From contig CAZDOO010000015.1 of NCBI GenBank assembly GCA_964507045.1, positions 1 to 64,000 of the forward strand: a stretch of 64,000 nt of DNA. The letters are read 5' to 3'. Shown here in pieces: positions 1 to 8,036 of the stretch. The stretch's first letter is position 1. Each line of letters begins with the position of its first letter. The position numbers and the translations under genes were made by a program. Below the pieces are notes generated by a model that was given only the letters and a program-made list of their open reading frames with translations, was not told the DNA's origin and made no database searches. This stretch comes from UBA8199 sp964507045 (GTDB taxonomy: Bacteria > Verrucomicrobiota > Verrucomicrobiia > Limisphaerales > UBA8199).

Positions 1-283
1 TCTCATAATTTATGAGAGGTGCTAGGGAGGGGTAACGGTGAGGTGACGGTGAGGTGACGGTGAGGTAGGCCAAGGGGGAGCGGAATCTGACCCGGATCGG
101 GATGTTACTGGGCTCTTGGGCCAGCCGGACCGCGAGCCGAATCCGGCCCTCAAGGGGTGCGGCGCGCATCCCGGCCTGTAACAAACGCCTGTATTCCTGT
201 CGGCTCGGCCCGGAGTTGACCCGAAGGCCGACCAGAATGTCGGCGCCTGGCCCCTTCCCTGGCAGGAGGGTGAGATGCGCCTG
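1..283. repeat. Dispersed repeat, copy A (right half of palindrome plus conserved tail)
   Basis: The window opens at the centre of a palindrome (CTCATAA-T-TTATGAG, 2-16). An 11-bp unit, GTAACGGTGAG/GTGACGGTGAG, then repeats three times (32-64). About 220 bp of further sequence is shared with copy B at 25829-26095, including the block GGCCTGTAACAAACGCCTGT and the small hairpin GCCGAC-N6-GTCGGC (227-244). The left palindrome arm must lie upstream of the window. Reading frames through it are similar in both copies, but I treat this as repeat conservation rather than a gene. Confidence 0.85.
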
Positions 284-391
284 TTCGCCCGGGCAGGCAG
301 AGTTTGAAGTTGCGCTTGGTGGGTCAGGGCGGTTACACACTTGGGAAGACTGAAACATCGCGATGAGCGCTGGCACAATGTAACCCTCGGC

Positions 392-571
392 ATGAGACAG
401 ATTCTGTGTTTCGTGGTAATCGGGACGCTGGGCCATGCAGCCGCCTGGGCCCATGGCCCTGCGGGCCGCGCCCGAGCGGTCTCAGAGGCGGACACGCGGA
501 TCACCGCCTTTGCCGGCTCTGTGTTTTCCTTCAATCAGTCCCTCCAGACCAACGGCTTGGCAAGAGGATGA
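392..571 (+). CDS. Short secreted-type ORF, possible gene remnant
   Basis: Encodes 59 residues with a Sec-type signal peptide look (MRQILCFVVIGTLGHAAAWA) and nothing recognisable after it. Its TGA overlaps the ATG of the MFS gene (ATGA at 568-571), so it could be translationally coupled to it. It may be the surviving 5' end of a larger secreted enzyme or a short leader ORF. No family is assigned. Confidence 0.3.
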   Translation: MRQILCFVVIGTLGHAAAWAHGPAGRARAVSEADTRITAFAGSVFSFNQSLQTNGLARG

Positions 572-1851
572 AGATCAAAGGGCTCCGCTGGTACATAGCT
601 TTCCTGCTTTGCATGGCTTCGGCCCTGAACTACCTGGACCGGCAGACGCTTTCGGTCCTGATCGGGACCATCAAGCAGGAGTTGCACCTGACCAACGCCA
701 GCTACGGCGCGATCAACGCCTGGTTTCTCGCCAGCTATGGCGTGATGTACGCCGTGAGCGGGCGGATCATGGATTACATCGGCACCCGGCGCGGGTTCAT
801 GCTCTTTATCTCGGGCTGGTCCCTGGCGAACATGCTGCATATGTTCGCCACCAGCGTCGGACAGTTCTCCTGCTTCCGGTTCTTGTTGGGCGCCTTCGAG
901 CCCGGCAGCTTTACCGGCGGAGTGAAGGCGGTGGGGGAATGGTTCCCGATGCGCGACCGGGCGCTGGCGATCGGCATTTTCAATGCCGGCACCGCGCTTG
1001 GCTCGGTGGCCGCGGCGCCGATCGTCTCTGTGATCGCCATGCAGTGGGGTTGGAAAGCGGCATTCTTTGCCACCGGCGCCCTCGGCTTCCTTTGGTTGGT
1101 GCCGTGGATGCTGTTCTACCGGCAGCCTGTAAGCCACCCCCTCTTGTCCGACGCGGAACGCCAGCTTATCCTGGACGGGCAACACGGGGAACTCGAGAGG
1201 CTGCGTCCGCCGAGGTTTGCGCAACTGCTGCGGATGCGCGAGACGTGGGGCTGCGTCCTGGTGCGCGCCTTGACCGACCCCATCAGCTACTTCCTGCTGT
1301 TCTGGATTCCGCTTTATTTCCAAAAGCAATACCACTTCGACCTGCAGAAGGTCGGGATGTTTCTGTGGATACCCTACGCGGCGGCGGCCGTGGGCAACCT
1401 CTGCGGGGGGCTCATCCCGCGCTTGCTCATCGCGCGCGGCTGGGAGCTGGACCGGGCGCGCAAGGGCACGATGATCCTGATGACGGCCACGCTATTGGTC
1501 TGCCTCTTTTCCGTGACGCGGGCCGCCTCTCCCCACCTGGCCTTGCTGTTGGTGGCCGGCATGACGTTCTGCCATGGCGGCTGGAGCAACATCACGCTCC
1601 CGGCGGAGGTGTTCCCGCGAACTGCGATTGCCACCGTGACCGGCCTGGGCGGCGCGCTCGGCTCCTGGATGGGCGCGCTGGCCATGCTGACGACGGGCCA
1701 CGTAGTGGACGCTTATGGTTTTACGCCGGTCTTCATCGCTTGTGCCGTGCTTTATCCCATCGCCCTGCTGCTGGTTTATGTGCTGATCGGCAAGCTCGGC
1801 GTGGTCCGCCATATCGCGCCTGAATCCTCTGTCCCCCAACCGCAAGGCTGA
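568..1851 (+). CDS. MFS transporter, anion:cation symporter (hexuronate/sugar-acid type)
   Basis: A 427-residue major facilitator superfamily permease of the inner membrane with about 12 hydrophobic segments. The N-terminus WYIAFLLCMASALNYLDRQT matches the conserved helix-1 end (NYLDR) of the ACS family, which carries hexuronates, glucarate or other organic anions by proton symport. The loop-2/3 motif GRIMDYIGTRRGF (around residue 70) is the MFS signature. I chose the ATG at 568 because everything upstream in the longer frame is low-quality and the first helix begins right after it. The substrate is not readable from sequence. It converges on the exonuclease gene, whose stop is one base away. 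Confidence 0.85.
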   Translation: MKIKGLRWYIAFLLCMASALNYLDRQTLSVLIGTIKQELHLTNASYGAINAWFLASYGVMYAVSGRIMDYIGTRRGFMLFISGWSLANMLHMFATSVGQFSCFRFLLGAFEPGSFTGGVKAVGEWFPMRDRALAIGIFNAGTALGSVAAAPIVSVIAMQWGWKAAFFATGALGFLWLVPWMLFYRQPVSHPLLSDAERQLILDGQHGELERLRPPRFAQLLRMRETWGCVLVRALTDPISYFLLFWIPLYFQKQYHFDLQKVGMFLWIPYAAAAVGNLCGGLIPRLLIARGWELDRARKGTMILMTATLLVCLFSVTRAASPHLALLLVAGMTFCHGGWSNITLPAEVFPRTAIATVTGLGGALGSWMGALAMLTTGHVVDAYGFTPVFIACAVLYPIALLLVYVLIGKLGVVRHIAPESSVPQPQG

Positions 1852-1852
1852 T

Positions 1853-2386
1853 TTACCAGCTTACCGGCACGGTCATCTTCTTGCCGAAGCGGTTATGGTA
1901 ATGGAGTTGGTGGTGTTGCACGCCGTATTCGTGCACCATGCGGGTGATCTTCACGTCGTAGCAGCAATACTCCGCAATTTCGAGCAGCTTGCCCTCCTTG
2001 TACCACTGGATAGCCTGCAAACCTTCGGCGGTCTTCTCCACGCCAAACGTGGCCGTGGCAATGGCATCCAGGGAGAGCCGGTGGCGCAAGGTGTCCGCCA
2101 GCTGGACCAGCATGTCCAGCGTGGGCAATTGGCGCAGATCAAATGAGGTATAACCGTGCAGCACCTCGTAATCGAAGCGCAGGTTATTGAAGCCGACCAC
2201 CAGGTCCGCCCGCTGGAGGGCCTTGATGAGATCGCTGACCTGTTTCTCGCTGTAGATATGGTAAGCGCCGTCGGCGGTGCTATAGATGACGCCGACGCTC
2301 ATGCCCATGCGGCTGATATTGTCCCAGCCACCGACTTCTTCGGCGGACTTCTGCGTTTCCAGGTCGAAATAGACAATGTTCTTCAT
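1853..2386 (-). CDS. RNase H-like 3'-5' exonuclease domain protein (YprB type)
   Basis: A 177-residue stand-alone DEDD-type nuclease fold. Exo I is FDLET (residues 7-11), Exo II is GFNNLRFDYEVL (around 65-76), and Exo III is YCCYDVKITR (around 141-150), where a Tyr precedes Asp in the DEDDy manner. It resembles the YprB ribonuclease-H-like domain that is often fused to helicases, but it is single-domain here. It lies last in the minus-strand ruvC-ruvA-acyltransferase cluster, 6 bp after the acyltransferase gene, which fits a DNA-processing role. The substrate is inferred, not shown. Confidence 0.75.
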   Translation of the reverse strand: MKNIVYFDLETQKSAEEVGGWDNISRMGMSVGVIYSTADGAYHIYSEKQVSDLIKALQRADLVVGFNNLRFDYEVLHGYTSFDLRQLPTLDMLVQLADTLRHRLSLDAIATATFGVEKTAEGLQAIQWYKEGKLLEIAEYCCYDVKITRMVHEYGVQHHQLHYHNRFGKKMTVPVSW

Positions 2387-2392
2387 CTGAAA

Positions 2393-3127
2393 TCAGTCCC
2401 GCGATATGTCTTTCAGGGTCCGTTCGAGTTGCTGCCGGAGGGCTTCGCGCTCGGCGTCCGAGGCCTGGCGGGGCACATGCATTGGCGGCCCGAACACCAT
2501 TTCGCAGCGCGAGAGCGGCAGGGGAATCTGGAAGCGATCCCAGCTCTTAAGCCGAATCTTCCAGCCCAGGAAGTGGGAGGCGGGAATAATCGGCAAACCG
2601 GTCACCTGAGCCAGGCTGATGATGCCCGGTTGGACGACATAGCGCGGCCCGCGCGGCCCGTCGGGCGTAATGGCCAGGTCGTAGCCGCGCTCCGCCCAAC
2701 CGTTGAGTTCGATCAGGGCTTGAGGGCCGCGCCGGCTGGTCGAGCCGCGCACCGGTTGCACACCGAAGCATTCGAGGATGGCGGCGAGAAATGCGCCGTC
2801 TTTGCTGGCGCTGACCATCGCCGCCAGACCGGGCGTGTGATTGTGCTTCTTGGGGTAGCCGTAATACTCCGTCATGGAAAGCGCCAGGCGGTTGTGCCAC
2901 GTGCAGTAGATGGCCGGGCCGGCGGAGCCACGGTCGAAGTGGCCGGAGCGGTCCGTCCACTGGTAGCGCAAAGTTGCGGAAACCACGCGCACCAACGTGG
3001 AGACCAGCCAGGCTCCCAGCCGTTGGTACCAGCGCGGCGCATGAGGCACAACGATGCCGCTGGACTTGCGTTTGCGGATTAGCCGCCGCGAACTGCGAGG
3101 TTGAGATGGGGGAACGGCCACAGCCAT
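2393..3127 (-). CDS. Lysophospholipid acyltransferase family protein (DUF374)
   Basis: 244 residues. The core is a DUF374/LPLAT fold: CTWHNRLALS (around 75-84) contains the HX-type acyl acceptor region, followed by MVSASKDGAFLAAILECFGV, RGSTSRRGPQAL and the diagnostic ITPDGPRGPR (around 155). These proteins acylate lipid A or lysophospholipids in Gram-negative bacteria, and DUF374 members are thought to act on lipid A. The start codon overlaps the ruvA stop by one base (TGATG), so it is co-translated with ruvA. The basic N-terminal 25 residues are poorly conserved. Confidence 0.8.
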   Translation of the reverse strand: MAVAVPPSQPRSSRRLIRKRKSSGIVVPHAPRWYQRLGAWLVSTLVRVVSATLRYQWTDRSGHFDRGSAGPAIYCTWHNRLALSMTEYYGYPKKHNHTPGLAAMVSASKDGAFLAAILECFGVQPVRGSTSRRGPQALIELNGWAERGYDLAITPDGPRGPRYVVQPGIISLAQVTGLPIIPASHFLGWKIRLKSWDRFQIPLPLSRCEMVFGPPMHVPRQASDAEREALRQQLERTLKDISRD

Positions 3128-3732
3128 CAGGCTCCCTTTTTCAAGCAGGCGCGGACTAGGTCTTCCACGGTGGCCTGGGGGCCGAGCGAGCTTTGGACTT
3201 TGCGCACCGCATCGTGCGCGTCGAGCTGCTTGAAACCCAGCGCCATCAGGGCCAACACGGCGTCGTTGGTTTTCTGATCCTCGGGGGAGAGGGCGCGCTG
3301 GGCGCTGGCGGCTTCCCAGGCGCCAGCGGCTCCGATCTTGTCTCTAAGTTCGACCACAATGCGCTCGGCGGTCTTCCGGCCGACGCCGGAGATTTGCGAC
3401 AGCGATTTCACGTCTCCGTTGGCTACCGCGCCGCGAAAGGCCGTCGCGCTCATGCCGCTCAGCACGTTGAGGGCGATCTTGGGGCCGATCCCGCTGACGG
3501 TGTTGATGAGCAGGCGGAACAGATCGCGCTCGGCGGCGCTCATGAAGCCGTAGAGCACGTGCGCGTCTTCCCGCACCGCCAAATGGGTGAGCAGCTTCAC
3601 CTCCTGACCGGGCGCCGGGAGCTTGTCATAGGATGAAAGAGGAATTAGAGCCTCGTAGCCGACGCCGTTGACATCTACCGTCACCTGGGTGGGCAGGGAT
3701 TCGACCAGTTTACCGTGGAGGAAGGTAATCAT
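3127..3732 (-). CDS. ruvA: Holliday junction branch migration protein RuvA
   Basis: 201 residues, normal RuvA length. The N-terminal OB domain begins MITFLHGKLVES. The helix-hairpin-helix pair reads LLINTVSGIGPKIALNVLS (around 78-96) and ISGVGRKTAERIVVELRDK (around 113-131). The C-terminal UBA-like domain III (ALMALGFKQLDAHDAVRKV) contacts RuvB. RuvA binds four-way junctions and loads the RuvB motor. The gene overlaps ruvC upstream by ATGA and the acyltransferase downstream by one base. ruvB is not in the window. Confidence 0.97.
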   Translation of the reverse strand: MITFLHGKLVESLPTQVTVDVNGVGYEALIPLSSYDKLPAPGQEVKLLTHLAVREDAHVLYGFMSAAERDLFRLLINTVSGIGPKIALNVLSGMSATAFRGAVANGDVKSLSQISGVGRKTAERIVVELRDKIGAAGAWEAASAQRALSPEDQKTNDAVLALMALGFKQLDAHDAVRKVQSSLGPQATVEDLVRACLKKGA

Positions 3733-4340
3733 ACTCGTTTGGCGGTTTGAAAGCTGTAGCGCCCTTGCTCGTTGACAAACGCCAGCGCCAGCGCCAGGGC
3801 GTCGGCTGCGTCGGGAGCGGGCGTTTCGGGCAGGCGCAACATGCGCTGAACCATTTTGGCCACGGCCAGCTTTTGTGCCGCGCCAAAACCCACAATGGCT
3901 TGTTTCACCTTGCGCGGGGCGAGTTCATAAATCTCCAAACCGGACTCGGCGACGGTCGCCAGCGCCGCGCCGCGCGCTTCGCCCATGATGAGCGCCGTCT
4001 GCAGGTTTTGCGCGTAGAACAGCCCTTCGACGGCGCATACCGTGGGCTGGTGTTGCCGGAGCACATCGCGCAAGGTCCGCCCGATTTGCACCAGGCAGCG
4101 GGAACGTTCCCAGCCGGCCGGGCAGGAAATGACGCCCTGCGCCAGGGTTTGTGGGCAGGGTTTGGCCAGCTTGATCACGCCGTAACCAGTGCCCCGCAGC
4201 GAAGGGTCCAGGCCGAGAATAACCAGGTGGACTTTAGTGCCGAGCGGGGCGGTCGGCTCGAATGCCGGCCTGGCGGCGCGCTTTGGATTGCCAAGGCGCT
4301 CCTGCATTTGCCGGAACTGCTGTGGGGTAATGCCCATCAA
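3729..4340 (-). CDS. ruvC: Crossover junction endodeoxyribonuclease RuvC
   Basis: 203 residues. Catalytic acidic residues are visible in ILGLDPSLRGTGYG (Asp around 45), CAVEGLFYAQN (Glu around 104) and the C-terminal DAADALALALA (Asp pair around 178-181). RuvC resolves Holliday junctions with RuvAB. It carries about 36 extra residues at the N-terminus compared with typical RuvC, starting MMGITPQQFRQMQERLG. These are charged and may be real, since no nearer start codon precedes the core. The stop overlaps the ruvA start (ATGA). Confidence 0.95.
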   Translation of the reverse strand: MMGITPQQFRQMQERLGNPKRAARPAFEPTAPLGTKVHLVILGLDPSLRGTGYGVIKLAKPCPQTLAQGVISCPAGWERSRCLVQIGRTLRDVLRQHQPTVCAVEGLFYAQNLQTALIMGEARGAALATVAESGLEIYELAPRKVKQAIVGFGAAQKLAVAKMVQRMLRLPETPAPDAADALALALAFVNEQGRYSFQTAKRV

Positions 4341-4397
4341 CGCGATAATGCCAGCAGCCCCGGGACGGCAAAAGCAGAAAACGGGGCGGGCGGAATC

Positions 4398-6602
4398 CTA
4401 CCGGCTTCTTCTCCCGGAGGATGAGCCGCCCGATGATCTGGACGCGGACGCAGCCGGGGCCGAGGGCGCGGGGGCTGTCGGACGGGATGTAACTGCTGGT
4501 GCCGACGGGGCAGAAGAAGCTGCGGGCGGGGAGAATGAGCGCGGCGGTGGCGGCGTGAAAGACGGCCGGGGCGTGCCGGGGGCTGGCGTGAAAGACGGAC
4601 TTGGCGTGCTGCGCGCCGGAGCGGCAACTGGCGCGGGGGTGCTGCGCGGCGCCGTGAAGGCTGGCGTGGTGGTGCTGCGGGGCGCCTGAGCCGGCACCGG
4701 GGAACTTGGGACGGTAAATGATCGCTGAGGTTCGCTGCGCACTGGCGCGGCGGCAGCACGTGAGGTGGAGCGAGACGAGTCCGAACGGGCAGGGGTTGAC
4801 AAGGCCGACGGTGTTACGGGCTGCGGCCGCTGAACTGCCTCTCGTTGGGAGAATGCCGATTGGGACCGCGAAGCCTCGACGGTGCGCGCGGAGGTTTGGC
4901 TGACGGTCGGTTGCGGACTAGTTTCCCGCCGGCTGGGGAACGCCGGCGTTTGGCGCGGAGCACTCCCGTGAAAGGCGCTGCTGCTTGCGGCGCCTTGGTT
5001 AGCCCGGTCCGGTCCGCGCAGAATGAGCGGCTGTGCTGCTTTCGTGGCGGTATCGCGGCCGGAGTCGCGGGCGGTCGGCGCGGCGGGAGCAGGGCGGGTT
5101 GTGCCGGTGGTCGGAGTGAACGCGGCTGGGCGTTGGGGCGTGCTGAGAGACGAGGCTGAGGCGTTTGGCCGGGCGATCATCGCGCTCCCGGCGGCTTGGG
5201 GTCTCGGGGCAGGCGCTCCTTGCTGTGCGGTGAATGTGGCCGCCGGTGCGCCGCCACCGCCCCGGGCTTCGGACTGCGGGCGCCCGCGCGATCCCGGCCT
5301 TGTCCCGGCCGAGGATGGAAACTGCGGGCGGAAAACTGACAGCGTGCGCCCATTGCCCTCGAACCGTTCGCCGCGAATGCCTCGTTCAGCGGCACGATTC
5401 ACGGGGTGGATGGCAACCTGGCGGACCTCTGTATGCGTGGCTTGCGCTATCCGCGAAGGCGGAATTCCATGGTTGATGACGCGGCTGCCGCTGCTGATGA
5501 TGCTCGTGGACGGCGGGGCGTCTTTGAAGATCCGATCAGCATGCTGAGGCGGCAAGGCGTGCCGGTTCAGGTGCCGGTCGCGGAAATGGCTGGCTTCAAC
5601 GAACGTGAAGGATTGGGCCCCCAGACCGAAACCGCAGGCGCTGCCGACCGGGTGGCCGCGGTAGGTGAGCCCGGCTCCGACGCTGAACGAGGTTCGCGGG
5701 GGCAATGGCGCCCAGCCGCAATGGGTGCCACTGTGTCTCCAGGTGACCCAGGAGGGGCCCCAAACCCTGTCCGGCGCCCAGCACCAGCCCATGCGATGGT
5801 GCTGGAACCAGCGGCCATAATGGAATGGCGCCCAGCCCCAGGAGTAACCCGAGAGCCAGTACCACCCGCAATCACTGTAGAGCCAGCGGCCACCATCGCA
5901 GTACGGCCGCCAGCCCGGGTTGGCAATGACCACCGTGGGCTGCCAGCAAGGCCCATAGCCCGCGACGTTTACCCAGGTGCCGTACGGCGCCAATGAGTCA
6001 TAAAAGACCGGATAATCGGCCACCTCTGCCGGCGGTGGAGCTGCCTCCGGGGCGATCTCGGGCGGGGTGGAGGTTTCGGCCGGCTGCGGCGCATAGAGTC
6101 CAGGGTCGCTCGGCGCAGGGGGGACCGGCGCTGGCGCCGCATTGGCGGACAGTTCTTTTAGTGCCTGATCGCGCTGAATCATCGCGGTCACGACCGAAGC
6201 CGGCACACCTACGTCGTTCACGTAGATGATTTCTTCGACGCCGAGGTTGAAAGGAGCCATTGAGTTGGTGACGAAGGCCAGCATCACGCCCTCCTCGGTG
6301 CTCGACTCCGCGAGCTTGATCACTTCGGCGACCGGCCCGCTGAGCTTGAGGTTTGAGGGCAAGGGTTTGCTTGTGGAAATTGGGGTTACAGCGGCGTCGG
6401 CGAGGTCCGACTGGGTTGTGGGATCCTCCATGAGGGTGTCCGCATCGGCCGGGGCCTGGTCGCCGATCACGGGCGCTTCAGGAGTGAGGCTGGCTGCGGT
6501 GTTCGTCTCCTGACCTGACGTCTGCTGCGAGCTGCAGCCCGCGAGAAGCAGGGCCGCCGCGACCAACGGTAGATGCAATCCGCATAGAATCCAGTTTCTC
6601 AT
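4398..6602 (-). CDS. DUF6600-type lipoprotein with long Pro/Ser/Thr-rich tail
   Basis: 734 residues. A lipoprotein signal ends LLLAGC with lipidation Cys23. Residues about 75-135 form a small helical region (KLSGPVAEVIKLAESSTEEG). Residues about 190-300 are extremely Trp/Tyr/Gly-rich (YDSLAPYGTWVNVAGYGPCW, GWAPFHYGRW, WGPSWVTWRHSG), the pattern of the DUF6600/YXWGXW-type repeats found in cell-surface proteins of Gram-negative bacteria. From about 380 to the end the protein is low-complexity, rich in Pro, Ala, Ser, Thr and Arg, and ends SSGGSSSGRRSR. It probably sits on the outer or inner membrane with a disordered tail. Its function is unknown. Confidence 0.75.
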   Translation of the reverse strand: MRNWILCGLHLPLVAAALLLAGCSSQQTSGQETNTAASLTPEAPVIGDQAPADADTLMEDPTTQSDLADAAVTPISTSKPLPSNLKLSGPVAEVIKLAESSTEEGVMLAFVTNSMAPFNLGVEEIIYVNDVGVPASVVTAMIQRDQALKELSANAAPAPVPPAPSDPGLYAPQPAETSTPPEIAPEAAPPPAEVADYPVFYDSLAPYGTWVNVAGYGPCWQPTVVIANPGWRPYCDGGRWLYSDCGWYWLSGYSWGWAPFHYGRWFQHHRMGWCWAPDRVWGPSWVTWRHSGTHCGWAPLPPRTSFSVGAGLTYRGHPVGSACGFGLGAQSFTFVEASHFRDRHLNRHALPPQHADRIFKDAPPSTSIISSGSRVINHGIPPSRIAQATHTEVRQVAIHPVNRAAERGIRGERFEGNGRTLSVFRPQFPSSAGTRPGSRGRPQSEARGGGGAPAATFTAQQGAPAPRPQAAGSAMIARPNASASSLSTPQRPAAFTPTTGTTRPAPAAPTARDSGRDTATKAAQPLILRGPDRANQGAASSSAFHGSAPRQTPAFPSRRETSPQPTVSQTSARTVEASRSQSAFSQREAVQRPQPVTPSALSTPARSDSSRSTSRAAAAPVRSEPQRSFTVPSSPVPAQAPRSTTTPAFTAPRSTPAPVAAPARSTPSPSFTPAPGTPRPSFTPPPPRSFSPPAASSAPSAPAVTSRPTAPAPSAPAASASRSSGGSSSGRRSR

Positions 6603-6891
6603 GGCCTGCTACGGCAGGCTTTGCCTTATCGCATCGCCTGTCATAGTCAATGGACTCGATTCCGGACGGGTCTATTCACGCGGCATCCTCGCAATCACCT
6701 GGCGGGCAGGGTGGGAGGTTGGCGCGTCAAGAACCTGCGAGCCCGGTGAGTGTCTGGATTGTTCCTGTAGTTGTCCTGTATTCTTCCTGTAGTCTTTGCC
6801 CCTTTTCCGTAACCAGCGCGGCCCAATCCGGGCCAGGCCCGCGCGGCCCCCTTCTGCCGACGCTGCCGGCAGGGTTCTGGTTGCACGCTCT
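6603..6891. other. Intergenic stretch, no gene seen
   Basis: It separates two minus-strand genes. Around 6758-6795 the heptamer TCCTGTA recurs three times. No coding potential, clear promoter or terminator is recognised. Confidence 0.5.
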
Positions 6892-8007
6892 TCACTTGCA
6901 CGGCGGTTGGCTGGCGAGCTGGACGAGGGCTTCTTTGACCCGCACGGTTTGGGCTTTGCCGAGAACCAGGTAGCGGTCGCGGCCTTCAGTCGCGGATGTG
7001 AAGCGCGTGAAGCCGTCCGCTTCGACCGTTACCTGGCCGGGCGGGGAGAGGTCGAAATACCCATGGTCAGGCCGGACGGCGTACAGCACGCTCGTGAGGT
7101 CCCACGTGGGTCGCGCGTGCGGGGGCGGCCGGTAGAGGCGGTAGGCTTCCGGGGCGGGATGGTGGGGGACGTAGCCGAAATCCTGCTCAATGCTTGCAGC
7201 CGGGTAGGGGACGGCGATCCCAATCTCGAATCCGCTCCAGATAATTGGCGTGGGCCAGATCGGGACGAGCCGCTTGGCGGCGGGCAGGTCCATGATCACG
7301 TTGTATTCGCAGTCGTGGTGCGTGGTCCGGAACGACCCGGCCATGACCGAGAGCAGTTTCACCTTCTGCCGCACCAGGTCGCGCCCGTTAAGCGGCGAGA
7401 GCGCATCGCCCGGCGTGTCGAGCAGCGCGGCAAGGTTGGAGAAATAGCCCACCTGCACCAGCACGACGGAGCGGTCGGGCTGGCGGCTCAGAATCTTGCG
7501 CAACAACGCCGTGGCTTCCGGCGCGTCGGAACTGCGTTTGAGCCGATGCGGGTAGCGGAGTTTGCCGTTATCTTTGACCTCGGCGAGCGGTAGGAATTTG
7601 CTCGGCCCGTTCGTCAACCCGGCATGCGTGTAGCCGATGGGGATCCGTGTTCGGCCGTAGAATGTGTTCATGGCATCCACGAACGGCCCGGCCAGCTCGT
7701 CGGGCTTCGTGATGGTGACCGCCAGCAGCTCGCACTCGCCCCGCGTCTCCAGGGCGTGGATTACTGACAGCGCCAGCACGTCGTCCACGTCGTTGCCGAT
7801 GTCCGTGTCGAAGATGATCTTTACCGGTGTGGCCCCGGCGGCGCCGCTTGCCAGAAGGCAGCCAGCGGCCAGGCAGAGAGCGAGGAGCGATGGACAAGTC
7901 CAAAGTCCGAGGGTCGAAGGCCGAAGAAAGGACGAGAACCGAAGGCCGATAGCCGAAAACGCGGTTTGCATGGGGGTTGGGGTGCTTCGCTTGCTGGTGT
8001 TGTTCAT
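6892..8007 (-). CDS. Secreted nucleoside hydrolase
   Basis: 371 residues of the inosine-uridine preferring nucleoside hydrolase fold. The metal-binding signature KIIFDTDIGNDVDDVLAL (around 59-76) is intact. VVLVQVGYFSNLAALL and NVIMDLPAAKRLV are the other family blocks. The family hydrolyses N-glycosidic bonds of ribonucleosides using Ca2+. A hydrophobic segment (SLLALCLAAGCLLASGAAGA) predicts export. The ATG at 8007 was chosen because it lies 29 bases after the aminotransferase stop, and the longer frame upstream runs through that gene. The n-region of the signal is unusually long and is encoded by a repetitive segment (7905-7965). Confidence 0.85.
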   Translation of the reverse strand: MNNTSKRSTPTPMQTAFSAIGLRFSSFLRPSTLGLWTCPSLLALCLAAGCLLASGAAGATPVKIIFDTDIGNDVDDVLALSVIHALETRGECELLAVTITKPDELAGPFVDAMNTFYGRTRIPIGYTHAGLTNGPSKFLPLAEVKDNGKLRYPHRLKRSSDAPEATALLRKILSRQPDRSVVLVQVGYFSNLAALLDTPGDALSPLNGRDLVRQKVKLLSVMAGSFRTTHHDCEYNVIMDLPAAKRLVPIWPTPIIWSGFEIGIAVPYPAASIEQDFGYVPHHPAPEAYRLYRPPPHARPTWDLTSVLYAVRPDHGYFDLSPPGQVTVEADGFTRFTSATEGRDRYLVLGKAQTVRVKEALVQLASQPPCK

Positions 8008-8036
8008 AAAGTCTGGGGTCGGGCGGTTGCTGTGCT

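Noticed and set aside
22..534. Minus-strand ORF in copy A similar to one at 25821-26099
   Set aside because: The two frames resemble each other because they lie in copies of a repeat; the palindrome and hairpins explain the conservation better than a protein.
435..1823. Long plus-strand ORF in another frame
   Set aside because: It lies inside the MFS gene; composition is Arg/Pro/Ala-rich as expected for an out-of-frame translation of high-GC coding DNA.
2156..3082. 308-residue plus-strand ORF over the exonuclease and acyltransferase
   Set aside because: Antisense shadow of two well-supported minus-strand genes.
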